A stretch of DNA of 64,000 nt from Montifringilla adamsi (lineage: Eukaryota; Chordata; Aves; Passeriformes; Passeridae): assembly GCA_017590115.1 (NCBI GenBank), contig JAGGNK010006437.1:558001-622000 (forward strand), written 5' to 3'. Position 1 is the stretch's first letter. Each line of letters starts with the position of its first letter. A program made the position numbers and the translations under genes. This document shows, one piece after another, positions 1-13,470 of the stretch. A model generated the notes under the pieces. That model did not search any database and had not been told where the DNA came from. It saw only the letters and a program-made list of their open reading frames with translations.

Positions 1-2261
1 AGCATGTCTTTGCCATACATTGCTTCCACACACCTTCAGTAATGCAAATTTCAAAGAAATTATTTTTAATTCGTTAGAGATGAAGAGGAGATGTATTCTG
101 GATGATAAGAAAAATCTTTTGAGCTCAAAGTGAGGACAGAAATGAAGAAGGGAGAAGCTCAGCAACACCTCACCCAGGGCTGGACCCCAGAGCAATGGTC
201 AAGTTCCTGTTTGCTCAAAAAACAAGTATCTATTACTCCTAGAGGGAAGAAAGAGCAACAGATGGACCCAAAAGTCAACCCATCACTGCTGGGTTCTTAG
301 TCCAGTCAGTTGCAGCTCTTCTACCACAAAGCCTGTGATCAGTCTTCAATAGAATTTTCTAATAATAAATAAATAAATAATCTGCATATTTTATTCAATT
401 TTCCTGCTCATAAACAGCTGTTGCACAATTTGAAATGCTTAGCTCAGTTTAATTTTATACATCTGGACAGAGAGAAACTTAATATATTTTCCTGAGGTTG
501 TAATTCACTCTCTTACAAACTGTTGAGAGTCTTACTTTGAGATTCAACCCATATCTCAGGACAGAGCAGTGAAGCCTTGTTTTTTAAGGCTTCCCTTCAT
601 CCACCCTTACTGCTCTGTGACTGTTTACCCTAAGAAAGAGTTACTTATAAGGAGGTTTCCAAAAACAAAGAGAAAAGGAAACAAAAGTCTTGATGATAGA
701 AGAACAAATATCTTATTCTTATTTTAATATTTTGATTTTCAGTGAAATTGTAACATTTGACTTGTAAAGCAATGCTTTGTGGTGTAAATCGGACCCCTTT
801 ATGCTCTTACACTGAAAGGAAATTAAGAACAAAAATAGAGCGATTTTGTCAAACTATGTAAAAGTCAGGGATGGATCTTCATCTGATATAAAGCTCTCTG
901 TATGTCTTAACATGAGTGGAGCTCAGACATGTTATAGTATGACAATTCAGACCATTAAGTTTAATATAGTTTTTTTGCATGAGGCAATGACCATTGATGA
1001 GACATTAACTTTTGCAGTATATTAATGCCTCTGAATGTGATTTTTACTGGAGTTTTCTTGGTATATTTTAATGATTTTGCACTGTGAGAGGAACATTTTA
1101 GATGAAATTGTACAATAATGATGAACATGTATTTGCTCATGCTGGAATAAATATTTTGACAACATAAGTTTCTGGAAAAAGCTCATAAGTCTGTGAAGAT
1201 CATTATAATCCTTCCTGGATAATGGCCAGTCTCAAGTTCAGATATTCAAATTCCCCGTAATACATCAGTCTGAGAATATTCCAGAGAGATCACAGAAGTA
1301 ACATTTATAATTTAGGATTGCTAGAAAACCTGAGAACAAAATATAATTTTCAACCAGCTAGAATTCAGGGCCTGCATAAATAATTATAGAGGATCCAGTA
1401 TCACAGAGCTGAAGCTTCTGAATCTCTTGACACCTTTTAGATCATGTGGCAAAGATAAGTCCATGAGCAATGGACCCACTAACAATCCTTTTCTACTTTA
1501 TTGTACTGAGCATTCACCTTCTACATAGCATTTCCCATTCACATAAGTAAAATTAACACATCACACATGTGGAAATAAGTCTACAGGATAAAAATAAAAT
1601 TACTCACAGCTGTGTCACGTACCTTTCTTACTTGAACATCTCAGCAGAAATCAAATGTCTCTGGCCACGTGCCTCATGGGCTGGTGTGACAGAGAACTTT
1701 CTGACTAGATCTATAAATTGGCTATTGCTGTCTGCAACATAATGTAAGAAATTAGCTAGATATAAACTTTACAGGAGTAATGTTTCCTTGATAAAGCCAT
1801 TTGTATTCCAGTGTTTTTGGCAATATGACATTACATAATTGTTTGTTCTTGTGTCTGAAGCCCACCATATAGTACAAGCAATACAATACCGTTTGTATAG
1901 TCCACAACACATTGCAATAGCAAAACAAAGCAAGACAACCTGCCTAACCTAATGCAGGACCAGTAGTCCCAAGGATATCAGAAAGACCACTTGACATAGG
2001 TGGGCATAGCAAAAGCACAAGTCTTTTCCATATGGGAGAGTTACAGTGGAAAAACATCTGGTCAAGCTTCTGAGTTCCAATACAATCTACTAGCATTAGC
2101 AACAACCATGAACAGTAATTTCCAGTCACTGTAAGGACTACCCATCATGGATCACTTAAACCAATTCAAATCCTCCTATTTTCATGGCTAGTGGGATACA
2201 AGCAGCTTCATTGTGAAAAAATAAAAAGCAAATGGTAAGAGAATGACCAAACCCTGCTCAG
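1..2261. other. AT-rich unique DNA, no gene seen
   Basis: No exon-like open frame, RNA gene or recognisable mobile element was seen on either strand. There is a short (AAAT)-type run near 363-382. The only reading frames are about 60 codons long and carry no recognisable domain. Probably intergenic or intronic. Confidence 0.6.
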
Positions 2262-2528
2262 TGGAGCTTAGCAACAGGACAAGAAGTACCAGGCAGGAAG
2301 TGATCCATAGGAAGTTCCACCTGAACACGAGGAAGAATTTCTTTCCTTAGCAGTGACAGAGCTCTGGAACAGATCCCCAGAGAGTGTGGAGTCTCCCTCA
2401 CTGTACATTTCTATAACCATCTGGACACAATCCTCTGCCATGTGCTCTGGGATGACCCAGCTAGAGCAGAGGGGACCAGATGACCCACTGTGGTCCCTTC
2501 CAACCTGACGCATTCTCAGATTCTGTGA
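2262..2528 (+). mobile_element. CR1 LINE, 3'-end fragment
   Basis: The sequence reads as the 3' untranslated end of a bird CR1 retrotransposon on the plus strand. It has a run about a roughly 'gaggaagaatttctttcc' segment, then 'cagagctctggaacag', then 'ggtcccttccaacctga', and ends in the CR1 tail 'attctgtga'. It is 5' truncated, as most CR1 copies are, and keeps no reverse-transcriptase coding. The 81-codon minus-strand frame inside it is only the complement of this repeat. Confidence 0.85.
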
Positions 2529-2906
2529 AAATGCATAATTGCTTTCTAAAAATTAGAGCAGGGCACTTTTCCAAGCTTTCAAAATATTGATAATCTCCTT
2601 AGTTAGAAACAGGCCATATGATATGTGACATTACTCCTAAGTTACCCTGTCAAAAATACTAGTTAATTAACATTTCATGTGTGAGGTCCTTGAGTTGTGA
2701 TCTACCTGAAATATTGCCTTTGAGCATATCGCCACCTTTTTTGATCAACTCTCACATGCCAAAAAAATTCATGCCACCTCTCTTGAATCTTAAACTAGTA
2801 AACAATGCATATTACATCAAAGTATTCTACCAGTTCTAGCCATAGGACTGCTCTCAGTGTCTAGTGTGTACTTTTGTAAACAGTAATGCCTTAGAAAATT
2901 ATACTT

Positions 2907-2958
2907 CTGAAAACTAAAAATGAAATTGTTTACTGAAAACTAAAAATGAAATTGTTTA
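2907..2958. repeat. 26-bp perfect tandem duplication (two copies)
   Basis: The unit begins 'ctgaaaactaaaaatg' and occurs at 2907-2932 and again at 2933-2958 with no difference. A two-copy perfect array of this length points to a recent local slippage or duplication. Confidence 0.95.
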
Positions 2959-4364
2959 TTTTCATAGTCTTCAGTAGTAAAGGTGCAGTTCATATGCATT
3001 TTACACTAGAATTAAGGGCAATTAAAGCAGTTTAAAGCAGTTACTATAGTAGCAGTTTATGACCCAAGGGAGAGTTATGCTATTTAAATCAGGTTGCTCT
3101 TTTTAGGTATTTTATGTATTTATAAGTTGTCTTGATAACCACAAATCATTAATTTTTACAAATTTTAGATTTGGTCCTCTATGCCACTAATTGTTATTTC
3201 CCAGGTCCTTGAAAATCTGGATTTCAATTGAATATCAGCACCTATGAGATTAATCAACATGGCATTAGTGATGAGTTCAAATAAACCACCTAGCTTTAGT
3301 ATGACTTGGTAAGTTAAAGAAACACAAGAAAATAATTGCATTACTTCAAGATGTCCCAGTGTGTAATAGAGCAAAAATTGCAGTTTTTGCTGGTGGTACT
3401 GATTAGAACTCTGGGTGGATGAACAATTCTGCATATATCTCAGCAGGAATTTAGTCTGTGTATAGCCTTAACTTTAGTATGTGCCCTCTCCAGCTGATGC
3501 TAATATTGAATGGCCATCAACATCAACATGCAATTAAAGGAGGAAAAAGGAAAAAATGTCAGAAGTATAGCCGTGTCTGAAAACTTTCCTGTTTCAATAA
3601 ATAATTGACAAAAACAGAACTACTTGCCTTAAATAGGTACTAAGACTCCCAGGTAAGCCCAACTCTGAACTTTCTTAAACAACCAGTACCTATCCTATTT
3701 TTCACATACCTGACATCTACTTGCACTTTCTTGTGTCATCAAAGTGACCTTATTAACTTACTGAGAAGACAGTCAGGACAGAAAGCACATAGATTAATGA
3801 AAACATTTGGTTCCTGTTCAAAAAAAAGACCAGTTGATAAGGAAGCTGCATTGAGAGTATTGTGCAGCACAGGAGGACTGTGAGACTGGAGTCTGTCTGG
3901 TTGTGCCACTTAGATTTCAACCTAGTATTTCCCCCCAGGGAAAAGATAAATATGTACCATGATATTTAACCTGTTCTGCAAAGGATGGAAAGCTCCTCAT
4001 GATAGCAGAGCATGATTTGCAGAAAACAAATCAGTTTAATTTAAGAACAGTCTAGTGTTTTTGAACATGATACCCAGTTTACCAGAGCAACTTTATACTC
4101 ATTAGAGTACACAATTGCTAGACTGATGCCTAAACTAATATTACAAATATGATTTCAAGAAAATGTAGATAGAACTGTGGGCTGCCATTGTCTTTTTCTT
4201 CTTTGTGTCTATTTCAGACACAGTTTAATTTTTAATTTAAAACTGCATATAATTATAGTGTAAATATTCAAAGAATTTTTTTTTTTTATCATAGATTCTT
4301 CAGGTTAACAGTGCTGACACTAACCTTCACTATAACAGGTTAGCTTGTCATTCAGGACATATAT

Positions 4365-4388
4365 ATTAAGCATATATATATGCTTAAT
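4365..4388. repeat. 24-bp perfect palindrome
   Basis: The half-site 'attaagcatata' is followed directly by its exact reverse complement, with no spacer. A further near copy ('aagcatatg') lies just downstream. It could extrude as a cruciform; no function is implied. Confidence 0.9.
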
Positions 4389-7300
4389 TTCAAGCATATG
4401 TACAGCAAATTTATAAGCTCCTAGGATACATAAAAGAGGCATGTGTATATGGTTTACTCAGTTAAAAGAAGCATTAAGAAATTTTCAGAAAAAATATACA
4501 TCCTAGTTATAGCAAAAATACAGAGTCTTGCATGTGTATGCACTGAAATGCACATCTTATGATCTATGCAAGAGTTTGACTTGTTTTGTTTTTTTCTTTT
4601 TTTTAACTTAGAGACTTGGTCCAGTCTCATTTCCTGAGATAACTCATGTCCCTTGCAGACTCATCTTCATTCACCACAACTTGTGTTTTCTCAGTAGAAA
4701 TTCACAAGAAAATCCACATCATTTTATCATTTTTAGCAGCTAAGAAAATAGCTATTCTTTAAAACAGAATGCAGTATTTTTGTGGTTAATGCTTCAGCAT
4801 TTTGCTTACAGCTGAACCTCTAATAATTTAATATTTGCCACAAAAGAAGGCATGGAACATTTAAGCTGAACTTTATTATGGTTAGGGGACCATGTTTTTA
4901 AATACATATTATTAAAGAGACATATTGTCAAATTCCATTGACTTTTAGGTTGCAGGGAACACAATGACTATAGAATCAATGGCATACTTAAGGCTTCACC
5001 TAGACTAAAACTCATTACCTGGAGTAACTAAATACAAAGCTTTAGCAGAAATACCATGTGCACAACTCAAGATAGCAAAAACAAATTAATGGCATAGTGG
5101 AACTTTTGAGTAGGCAATACCGAGTCCTCTGCCCACCCTTCACCAGCCGCAGAAAGACCTGCTTTGGACTACACTCATATACCTGGTGTGTTTCCTGCTC
5201 TGTTAGGCAGTTGGCTGAGGACAATATTCTGACGTAGAGCACCTTCCCTTGCTTTTGGACATCTGGATGCATGACTGCTTGGAAATTACTGTGAGTAATC
5301 TCATCTATGAGAATACTGGGAGCTTCTAGTAACTACTCTCATGTCAAATACATGGTCTGAATTTTTAGCTTTCTCTGAAGAAAACTCAATTATTCTTCCT
5401 AGGCAAGGTAAAAGACAAAGAAGATGGAGTTTGCCTTAGCTTATACTGTTTAAAGCTTATAGCTTTATATGAAGTTTCTAAGGAACTTCACAAAAAAGGA
5501 CAATTTGCATTATATGGCTCTGAACTTACATATTCCTTCTATGCATAAATTTTCTTCACCTTACCCAAAATATGGGTGTGAAACATTATGTAGGTGAATG
5601 TCTCTGCTTCAAATTATTTGGTGACTAGAGAAAAAGTCAATCCATACTCTGACCATCTGAGAAGAACATGAATTTATTCTCACATGAATGAGAATGAAAT
5701 GTTTGGACATCCTAAATTTGTATCTTGTTAACTTCACTTTGATTTGCAAATGGGCCAGAATGGTCCATTCACAGGCAAATTTCACTATAGTATGACAACA
5801 TCTTGTATTTCAGAGCCTTTTCTTTGAAAATTTGTCACAACTATTATGTGGTCTAGGTTAGGTTTGCTGACAGATAAAGTTGTCTTACAAAATTAGTCAG
5901 CCAAATGAAATGCTAACCATTCCTTATTATTTCTATGGAACTCCTCCATGTGGATCTTCAGAACTGAGAAATAACCTATTTATTTATATAAATATTACAT
6001 TTTGCACATTATACTTATGAAGTAAACAAAGATCAGTTCAGGAAATCACATCAATTGACATGAGAAATTATTTCTAGAAATAAATGCATCATCACAATCT
6101 GAATATCTTTATTGGGGTTATAGAAAGAGTAACTATCAGCCACAGTTCCTATAATTAAAAGAAGTTTCTCTGTTGACTCAGTCATAGATTTCAATTTTTA
6201 AAGACCATGTTTTTTCCATTATTAAAAACATTTTTTAGTCTCCATCAACTTTATTTTCTTAATTTTTTTAATATAGCACAGGAAAAATGCTTGAAGAATC
6301 TGATTGCTACTTTTTCAACATTTGCCTAAAATAGAGCAAGAATAGATTATGAGAATATCTCATTTTCATTTCCCAGACTGCAGAACAATCTCAGATACTA
6401 CACTATAGACTTTTGACACTATGGAATTTTCCTGGGGACAGAATATGATAAAATAATCCAAATAAAAAAAATAATTATGATATTAAGTACACTCTGCAAT
6501 GTCTTCTTGTTACGACCATGATAAAAGTCTTTTGTTTATGGAAATATTCCCTTAAGGTCTAATCTAAAAATACTAGTTAGAACTATTTCACATTGAAGTC
6601 GTAAGGTCTAAAGCCTCATGATCTTCAAGTCTTCCAAAAAAGTATGTAATTCCAATACTCTAAGACATGAATCCTGATTTTTACTTATCCATTACATCAG
6701 ATTGTATCTGGGCTTCTTTGCCTATGACTTTAAAGAAAAATTTTTAAATGGTCATGAGCAAAAAAAGCAACCAAACCCTGACAAGGGAAGAGCAATAATA
6801 TAGGAGATTCTGCCACTGCACAAAACATGATATACAGCTTATCAGAGCACTTTCTATTCCAATCTATTCTGTGGTAAACACCAATTTTCCTGGAACTCTG
6901 AATGCCTGTATCACTTGTTCCCAAAATGCAGAGAAATGTAAACCATATAGGTGAAACTGTCATATCACTGTAGCTTTTGGGAAAAGTCATACTGACTTTC
7001 AGAGAGTCCAAGACTAGAATGGAAGGAGAGGAGAACATATATATATATATTAGAAGGAGGGTAAAGAATCATATACTGTTTCATTATTAAACCATTCATC
7101 CTTGTATCTTTTATATATTCTTCTAAATAGAGCACTTTTGAAATCTGCATTTATAATTTATTTCTTGTCTTTTCTCAATTTCAACACAACAAGAAATGGC
7201 GGATGTTCTCTTATTAAGCACATGATTAACTTCTAAAAGGAAAGATTCATAACAAATGAATTGTAATTGAAAAACATCTAATAGTGTATCTTTTCTTGAA

Positions 7301-7851
7301 GAAAGCAAACAAAAATTCAGCAACAGAGTAATCAATTTTGGAGTGACCATGAGCTGTTAAATGAGCACAGGTGGCTGTTTCCACAAGTAAGCTATTTACA
7401 ATAGACTTCAAATTCGCAGGAGGAAGATAAAAGCTTCAAATACATTTGAAATCTCACAAGTATGAAAAACTTCATACATTGTAACTGAAGTAAAGAAAGG
7501 TGATTAATTAGTGTCCTTTATCTAAATGAGTTACCAGATGCACTGACTCTCAAGTGTAAAAAATAATAATTAGAAGAAAAGTAAGAAAAATACTCTGGAA
7601 AAACCAGGTATTCTTGACGCAAAATGGCTCACAATTCTTTGTGTTAGTCTACCAAGTTACAAGTGAGTTATTCTTCAAAGACTTTGTATTAAGAGCTCTA
7701 GCAGGGAGCTTCAGCTTCTCCAGTACAATTTTTTTTATCACTATGAGGTATCAGATACATGATCTATCCAAGCTTAGCTACTGTAGTCAAGGAAAGCCTT
7801 CAGGAGTATAGATTTCTGTTTTACCTATCTTTCATTGTTTTTAATTTTCAA

Positions 7852-8118
7852 AGATCATAGACTCGAAATCATAGAGTCATGGAATGCCCTGGGTTGGAAG
7901 GAGCTTCAAAGATAATCTCATTCCACCCCCTAGCCATTTGCAGGAACCTTTAGTGGAACCTTCCACTAAACTAACTTTCTCAAAGCCATGTCCAGCCTTG
8001 CCTTGAACAAGTCCAGGGATGGGGTAGCCACAACTTTTCTGAGAAACCTCTTCCATGGCAAAATGAAGAATTTATCCTAAACTCAGATCTAATAACTTCA
8101 ATTCTGTGAGGAAAAGCC
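7852..8118 (-). mobile_element. CR1 LINE, 3'-end fragment
   Basis: On the plus strand the piece opens with repeated 'atcatag' units, which are the reverse complement of the CR1 3' tail. It continues with 'ctgggttggaaggagcttcaaagataatct', split here as 'ctgggttggaagg' and 'agataatct', and later 'gtccaggga'. That order is a bird CR1 3' end on the minus strand. Several indels and substitutions suggest moderate age. There is no coding potential. Confidence 0.85.
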
Positions 8119-11100
8119 TAGATAAAAAATAATTGCCAAAGTTTACAGTTTCTTTTAATCATTTCAGAATAAGATTTAGGATCTTTTATAACCTAGATTA
8201 TTTGTCTAGCCAGCTCAAGACATTTAGTCAGAAAGATGTGGTTTGAATGTATGAGTGTTTATTTTGTCAAAGTAATTTTGCCCTTGGCATCATTTTTGTT
8301 TATTCAGAGTAATAGCAGTATTCAATGAATCCTTTACTGGGATGATTATATTACTGGTCATCATATTATTGACTTCTTCACAGTAATTAAATTAATTGTA
8401 TTAGAACCTGCCAACTGTGCATTTAGGTGTATTATCATTAAAAAGGCATAAATAATTTTTTATCCAGAATGAGGGTGTTAATTCACTGAGTCATCGCAAA
8501 ACTACTGCATTTACGTTTACTCTTTATCTTAATCCATGTTCAGCCTTAGGTATTGACAATTTAAAACATTCTTGATGTGAGTTGTCATTCTACAAATATG
8601 TGCTTTTTGTGTGTTTATTGAAGCCAAATACTTCTGTATGCTTTAACACATTCATGAGGAAAAAAAAAATCACTTTCTATTAGGTCTGTGCATTTCATTA
8701 AGAACATAAAAAATAGACCAGAATGAAAATACAAACAGGAAAAATGCAAAAATCCTTTTTTCCCACAAGCAAACCAGGGCACTTAGAAATTAATCAGAAT
8801 CACTTTTGTAACTTCACATTTCCAGTTGAACAAACATTAAAAATTCAGCTTCTGATTGCCAGAGATGTATCTTCGCAGGCTTCAATAGCTGAGACCCAGA
8901 GAAAGACTGCTTGATTAGGAAAGTGAGGAGATGGGTGCTATGAGAGAAGGTGAGAACACAAGAGCACTGAGGTATCAATTTCCTCCAGATAGTAATTTCA
9001 GAGTAGGAAAAACCTAATTAGAAGGAAGAAAACAAGACTATTAATATCTTTTCTGTTGATTAGAACATTTGACCAGAATCATAGAACAGATTTTTTAAAA
9101 ATTATATTGATCATACAGTGAAAATTTTGAAGACATCAAACTCAAGTTTGGGAGTTAGTTAATTACTTAGTCCACCTTGGATTGGGGTCAGAGTGAGGGC
9201 AACAAAACCACTAACATTTTCTTCACTCCCAACTGACTGAGGGAAAAAAGAAAATCTAAGAATAAAATACACAGCAACTGCTTTAGCTTTGTCACTATTT
9301 TTATTGGCTTTAAAATAAAGAAGAAAAGATGATTCATTGAAAGTATATTGGTGTTTAACCCATATCTCATTTCTCACAATTTTACTTGAGGTTTTTTTTT
9401 TTTAAGGAAAGAAATTTTAGCATTCCAGGCCAAAATGGATCTTCTACGCCCATCAAGATTTTGAATGAGTCTTGTATACCTTTATGCAATTCACAAGCCT
9501 GATGTAACTGATCCAAAAAATTAATTGAATTTACTGGAGAAAAACAATAATGTAAGAAAATTGCCCCTGGTCTGAACTGATAGCTCATGAACAAATTTGT
9601 TCCTTATATTGGAATGCATCCTTTATTCATGAGAATTCTTACTTAAGGAAAATGTAATTAGAAAAACTACATGGGTTATCACTATATGGCACAAAATCAC
9701 AGAGACAGGTCCTCAGAAATTATATTCAGTGCTACAATCTTTGATGCCCTTATAAGGAAAATAAAAAGGCAGACATGAGGAAGGCACTACTAACATATAT
9801 AATAATTATATGCTCCTGTCTGATCTTTGTTGATGACAATTGTCTGTTTATCTGCTGTTATTAAATATTAACTGCTTATAGATGGGGTGTCACAGATGTA
9901 AAATGACAGGGCACAGACAAAATCTTGGAACTAAAATAAAACACATAGAACACCAACAAGATGAGTGAGACACTGGCAGTAACTACATGCTGCAGGGTTT
10001 ATATACATAGTAGTCTTTGGGAAAACTCTGGACAAATAACAGCACCATCCGGTGGCATTATCAGGATTGTTCATCTTACTTTTCTCTAAACAAGGAAAAG
10101 TGCCCTGTACTCCAAATCAGTGAATTATCAATTTAATCAAACAGGCACTTTTTTCTCTTTTCTGATCCTCCAAGTATTGCAGACACACACATCTCCATAA
10201 TTTAACTGTAAAACATTGTTCCTGTCAGATGATTAACACCTGATTGAAAAGTCACCCTTTCCAATATTTCATCCATTCACAAAAACTTTTTAAATTTTTC
10301 TATGTGAAAACCTAAGCTTGACTTCTTTCATGGTACCTCTCTGTTTCATCTGGCTGCTTTTGGAACAAGCAACAGTCCCATGCACTAGCCAGGATCCACC
10401 TGTCGCAGTGGGAGCATGCCATCAGCTAGACAGGTGTAGATAATGCAGGAACTTCACCCATCTTTGTAATTAAAACTAATTCTCCTACAGATTTTCTTTG
10501 TCAACAGGGCCCTGCAAATGCTCACTTCATGTGATCAGGTACAGCAAGATGTTCTCATCAGTCTTTCTTCCTTAAGAGATTCTGGTGGATGTTGGTACCT
10601 GTGGGAAAGCACATCAAAGAGAAAAATGTGAAAACTCACAGAAGTCAAAAGGAAGAATGTCAGCACTGACAGCTGTAGGTGCAAAAGTTGGTTATATAGT
10701 GATTAGTTATTGACAATATCTACCACTGTTTTATCTTTATTAGGTCTCCTTCAATTTTTGGCAAAACTAAAAGCATGATCTTAATCCTATTTGGGAGGGC
10801 AAAATTTAGATTTTTTTTTCTCAAAGACAAAATGCCCTCAGAACTTTATTTTACATCTGGTTTTGGTTTTTGTTGGAGAAATGCTGAACAAATTCCATTA
10901 AAGAAAAAAATGCAGTTAATAAAGTGAAGAGACTAACAGTGATCAGATTATAGATTTTAAAAAAGGTCTGTCTTTTCCTTGGAGTTATCTAATTTCTCCA
11001 GAGTGACACATTATCTGTTTCATGCTATTTTTCACATAGTTCTGAGAATGACTTGTACATAGTCTTCACTAACACACACTTTTGCATTATTATAATTCCA

Positions 11101-12475
11101 TTTGCTTGCAATTAGGCAAAAAGTAACCCTGTGTAGATGTTGTCAGCAGGAAGATACAGAAGGAGAGGCAAAGAATATTCTTTCTTTAAAGCTTCAAATG
11201 TAATTCCGTTCTTAACAGCTGTTACTCTGGGATTTGTCCCTGTTTTAGGTAGAGTAATAATGGGATTTACTCAAGGATGATTTAGGCATTAAGTGCCTAC
11301 ACAAATGCTTTCTATCCATAAGCAGAAACAAATTTAGATTAAGGATGTAACTGGCCTTGTTGTTGTCAGTGAAAAGGTTATAGAGAAGTCAAGAGTATAT
11401 CTGTGAGTTTTCCTGAATGAGGTACAGTGTCAGAAGGAGAGAATTCATAGAAAGCCATAAATAGTAACAAAATGCTAATAGATTAAAAATTGATTTTTTT
11501 AAAATGAATGGAAATATATTTTTCCATTACACAGGAATATACAGATTTTCATTTTTTTCAGTAGAATATCTCACTGTGACAGAATACACTAAACAAGTGT
11601 ATCATCCAGCTGTACACTTGACTACATAATTCAAATGTACATATGGAAATAAATTCGGCTACCAAAAAACTGCTATAATATAAAAGAGCAGAGTAAAGGC
11701 AGAAGCCCAGGATAGTGACATTAGCACAAACACTCTCAATAGGAAATTGTCAGAAAGATGGGACTGCGACTACAGAAATAATAAAAGACCATATGTTAAT
11801 GATTTGCAAATCTTTTTCCCTTGCAAAAAGTGTACAAATATGGAAAAGAATGTTTGTTAGATTTTCTCACTGCAAGTCATATGTCATCTCTGAATACATG
11901 CTAAATGTATGGAGACTCCTGCCGTAAAATACCTGTTATTTAGCATGCTAAAAACAAATGCTGAGATTGCAGTATTCAAATGGGAGGGAAAATCTCTGCA
12001 TAAATTTAATCATACATCTATTCATAAGATTCTGGAAAATAAAGTAAAAAAATTAAATTCAATTAAATGCACAATCTGTCCTTTCAGGTCTGGACCGCAG
12101 ACTTTTACTGCACTGTGTATATGCAAAATACATCAATGGAAAAGCAAAGTACAATATTTTGTTTTCTGCTGGGACTGCCTATTGCTGCACTGATTATTAT
12201 ATAGTATTTTATGTTACTATTAGACTATTTTTTTTTATTTGGACACACTGCACTGTTGCTTTTAGTTAGTGATATTTTTGCCCAAAGCCACCTGAGTAGT
12301 ATAAATACCATAATAATCAAGTGCCATTTCTGGAATATGTTTTGTAGCAGGCAGAAATCACACATCTAAATGTAGATGTATACCATTTCAAAGATATCCT
12401 ACAATACTTATTATGGGCCCATTTGCACTGAACAGTAAAGTAGGGGATCACCATTGTAATAAATGGCTAGTGTAA
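8119..12475. other. AT-rich unique DNA, no gene seen
   Basis: No mobile element, RNA gene or exon was recognised. Open frames at 11715-11927 and 11909-12193 (plus) are 70 and 94 codons long, have no domain I recognise, and match the local base composition. Confidence 0.5.
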
Positions 12476-12838
12476 TGTTGGCTCTCATGAATGTTAAACG
12501 TGTATTATAAGGTTGAAAGAAGTTCTGTTAAGATCTGATGTTTTCATATAAGTTTTGTAATCTTTAAAGTTGATCTCCGACCAAAGGATTGCCCAGACTC
12601 TAAGAGGTGGGATGAAGGAGGAGCCGGATAGGAAGAGTGACAGATGCACGAGTGTAGGGAGAGTTGACTTATCAGGGGGTTGTCTTACCAATAACACATA
12701 TAAGGATTGTTACAGGTGTGGGTGGTGTGCCTCTGGCTGCAGCTAAGCACCCAGTGCTGTCCCTTTTTCCTTATTCAATCCCTTGTTGTGGTTCAATAAA
12801 CCTTTTAAAATTTTGAAAGTGAGGTGTCATTTCTCACA
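12476..12838 (+). mobile_element. Solo LTR (family with TGTTGGCTCTCA start)
   Basis: A 363-bp block begins 'tgttggctctca' and ends 'catttctcaca', giving TG...CA termini. A polyadenylation signal lies near the end in 'gttcaataaacctttt'. The same start and end recur in the block at 12969-13431 and, on the other strand, at 28047-28560, which supports one LTR family. No target-site duplication is evident (tgtaa left, ccatt right). No internal retroviral sequence adjoins it. Confidence 0.7.
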
Positions 12839-12968
12839 CCATTTTTTCAATGTTCACTTGAGCATTGTATAAATTGTGTACTTCTCCCATCTCACTGTAA
12901 GAGGGCATCAGGAAGAATTCTTTTTGATAGATTTCTTGGATTAAAATTGTTATAGATTGGTAATGCAA

Positions 12969-13431
12969 TAGTTGGCTCTCACAGTTAAGGGATTAATATT
13001 ATGTGTATGTTAAGAGAAGTTTTATTGATGTATAGTTATGTTATTGTGATATGTTCTCCCTATGGTTCTCTTCCCCCTCCCATTTTATTGTTGTCGCGGA
13101 TGTCCTTGGTAGTCAGGGCATTTGGGGAGAAGGCAGGCTTGTTGCTAACGGGGGCATGGCATGGCAACACCTGACCTTCAATCAAATCGCAAGAAAGGAG
13201 TCTCCTCCAATGGATAATGAAGAAGAGTTGACTGACTGACTTTGGCAGGGGTTAGGGCTACCTGATGCTACACCAGGAGTACAAAGGGTGGAGCAGCCAT
13301 TTTGTGGGTGAGCACATGGCGGTTTAGTCCCACGCTCCCAGTGCTGCTATTTCTCTTTATTCAGTCATATGTTGTATTTGTTAAGGTTTAATAAACCTTT
13401 GAAATTTTAAAGTGAGCAGTTGTTTCTCATG
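12969..13431 (+). mobile_element. Solo LTR, same family as 12476-12838
   Basis: It starts near 'agttggctctcacag' and ends 'ttgtttctcatg'. A polyadenylation signal sits in 'ggtttaataaaccttt'. The head and tail match the LTR 130 bp upstream in the same orientation, but the middle differs in length and sequence. The two therefore look like separate insertions of related subfamilies, not the two LTRs of one provirus. The 62-codon frame inside is not coding. Confidence 0.65.
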
Positions 13432-13470
13432 AAAATAAAGCCCAAACATGGCAATATTATATCTGAGAAC

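Larger units (their letters stand above)
2529..7851. other. AT-rich unique DNA with a few short sequence-level repeats
   Basis: No gene or clear mobile element was recognised. It contains a 26-bp perfect tandem duplication (2907-2958), a 24-bp perfect palindrome (4365-4388), a T run near 4279-4288 and a short (TA)n run near 7036-7050. The 102-codon minus frame at 6730-7038 lacks any recognisable motif, and its composition is that of the surrounding AT-rich DNA. Confidence 0.55.
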
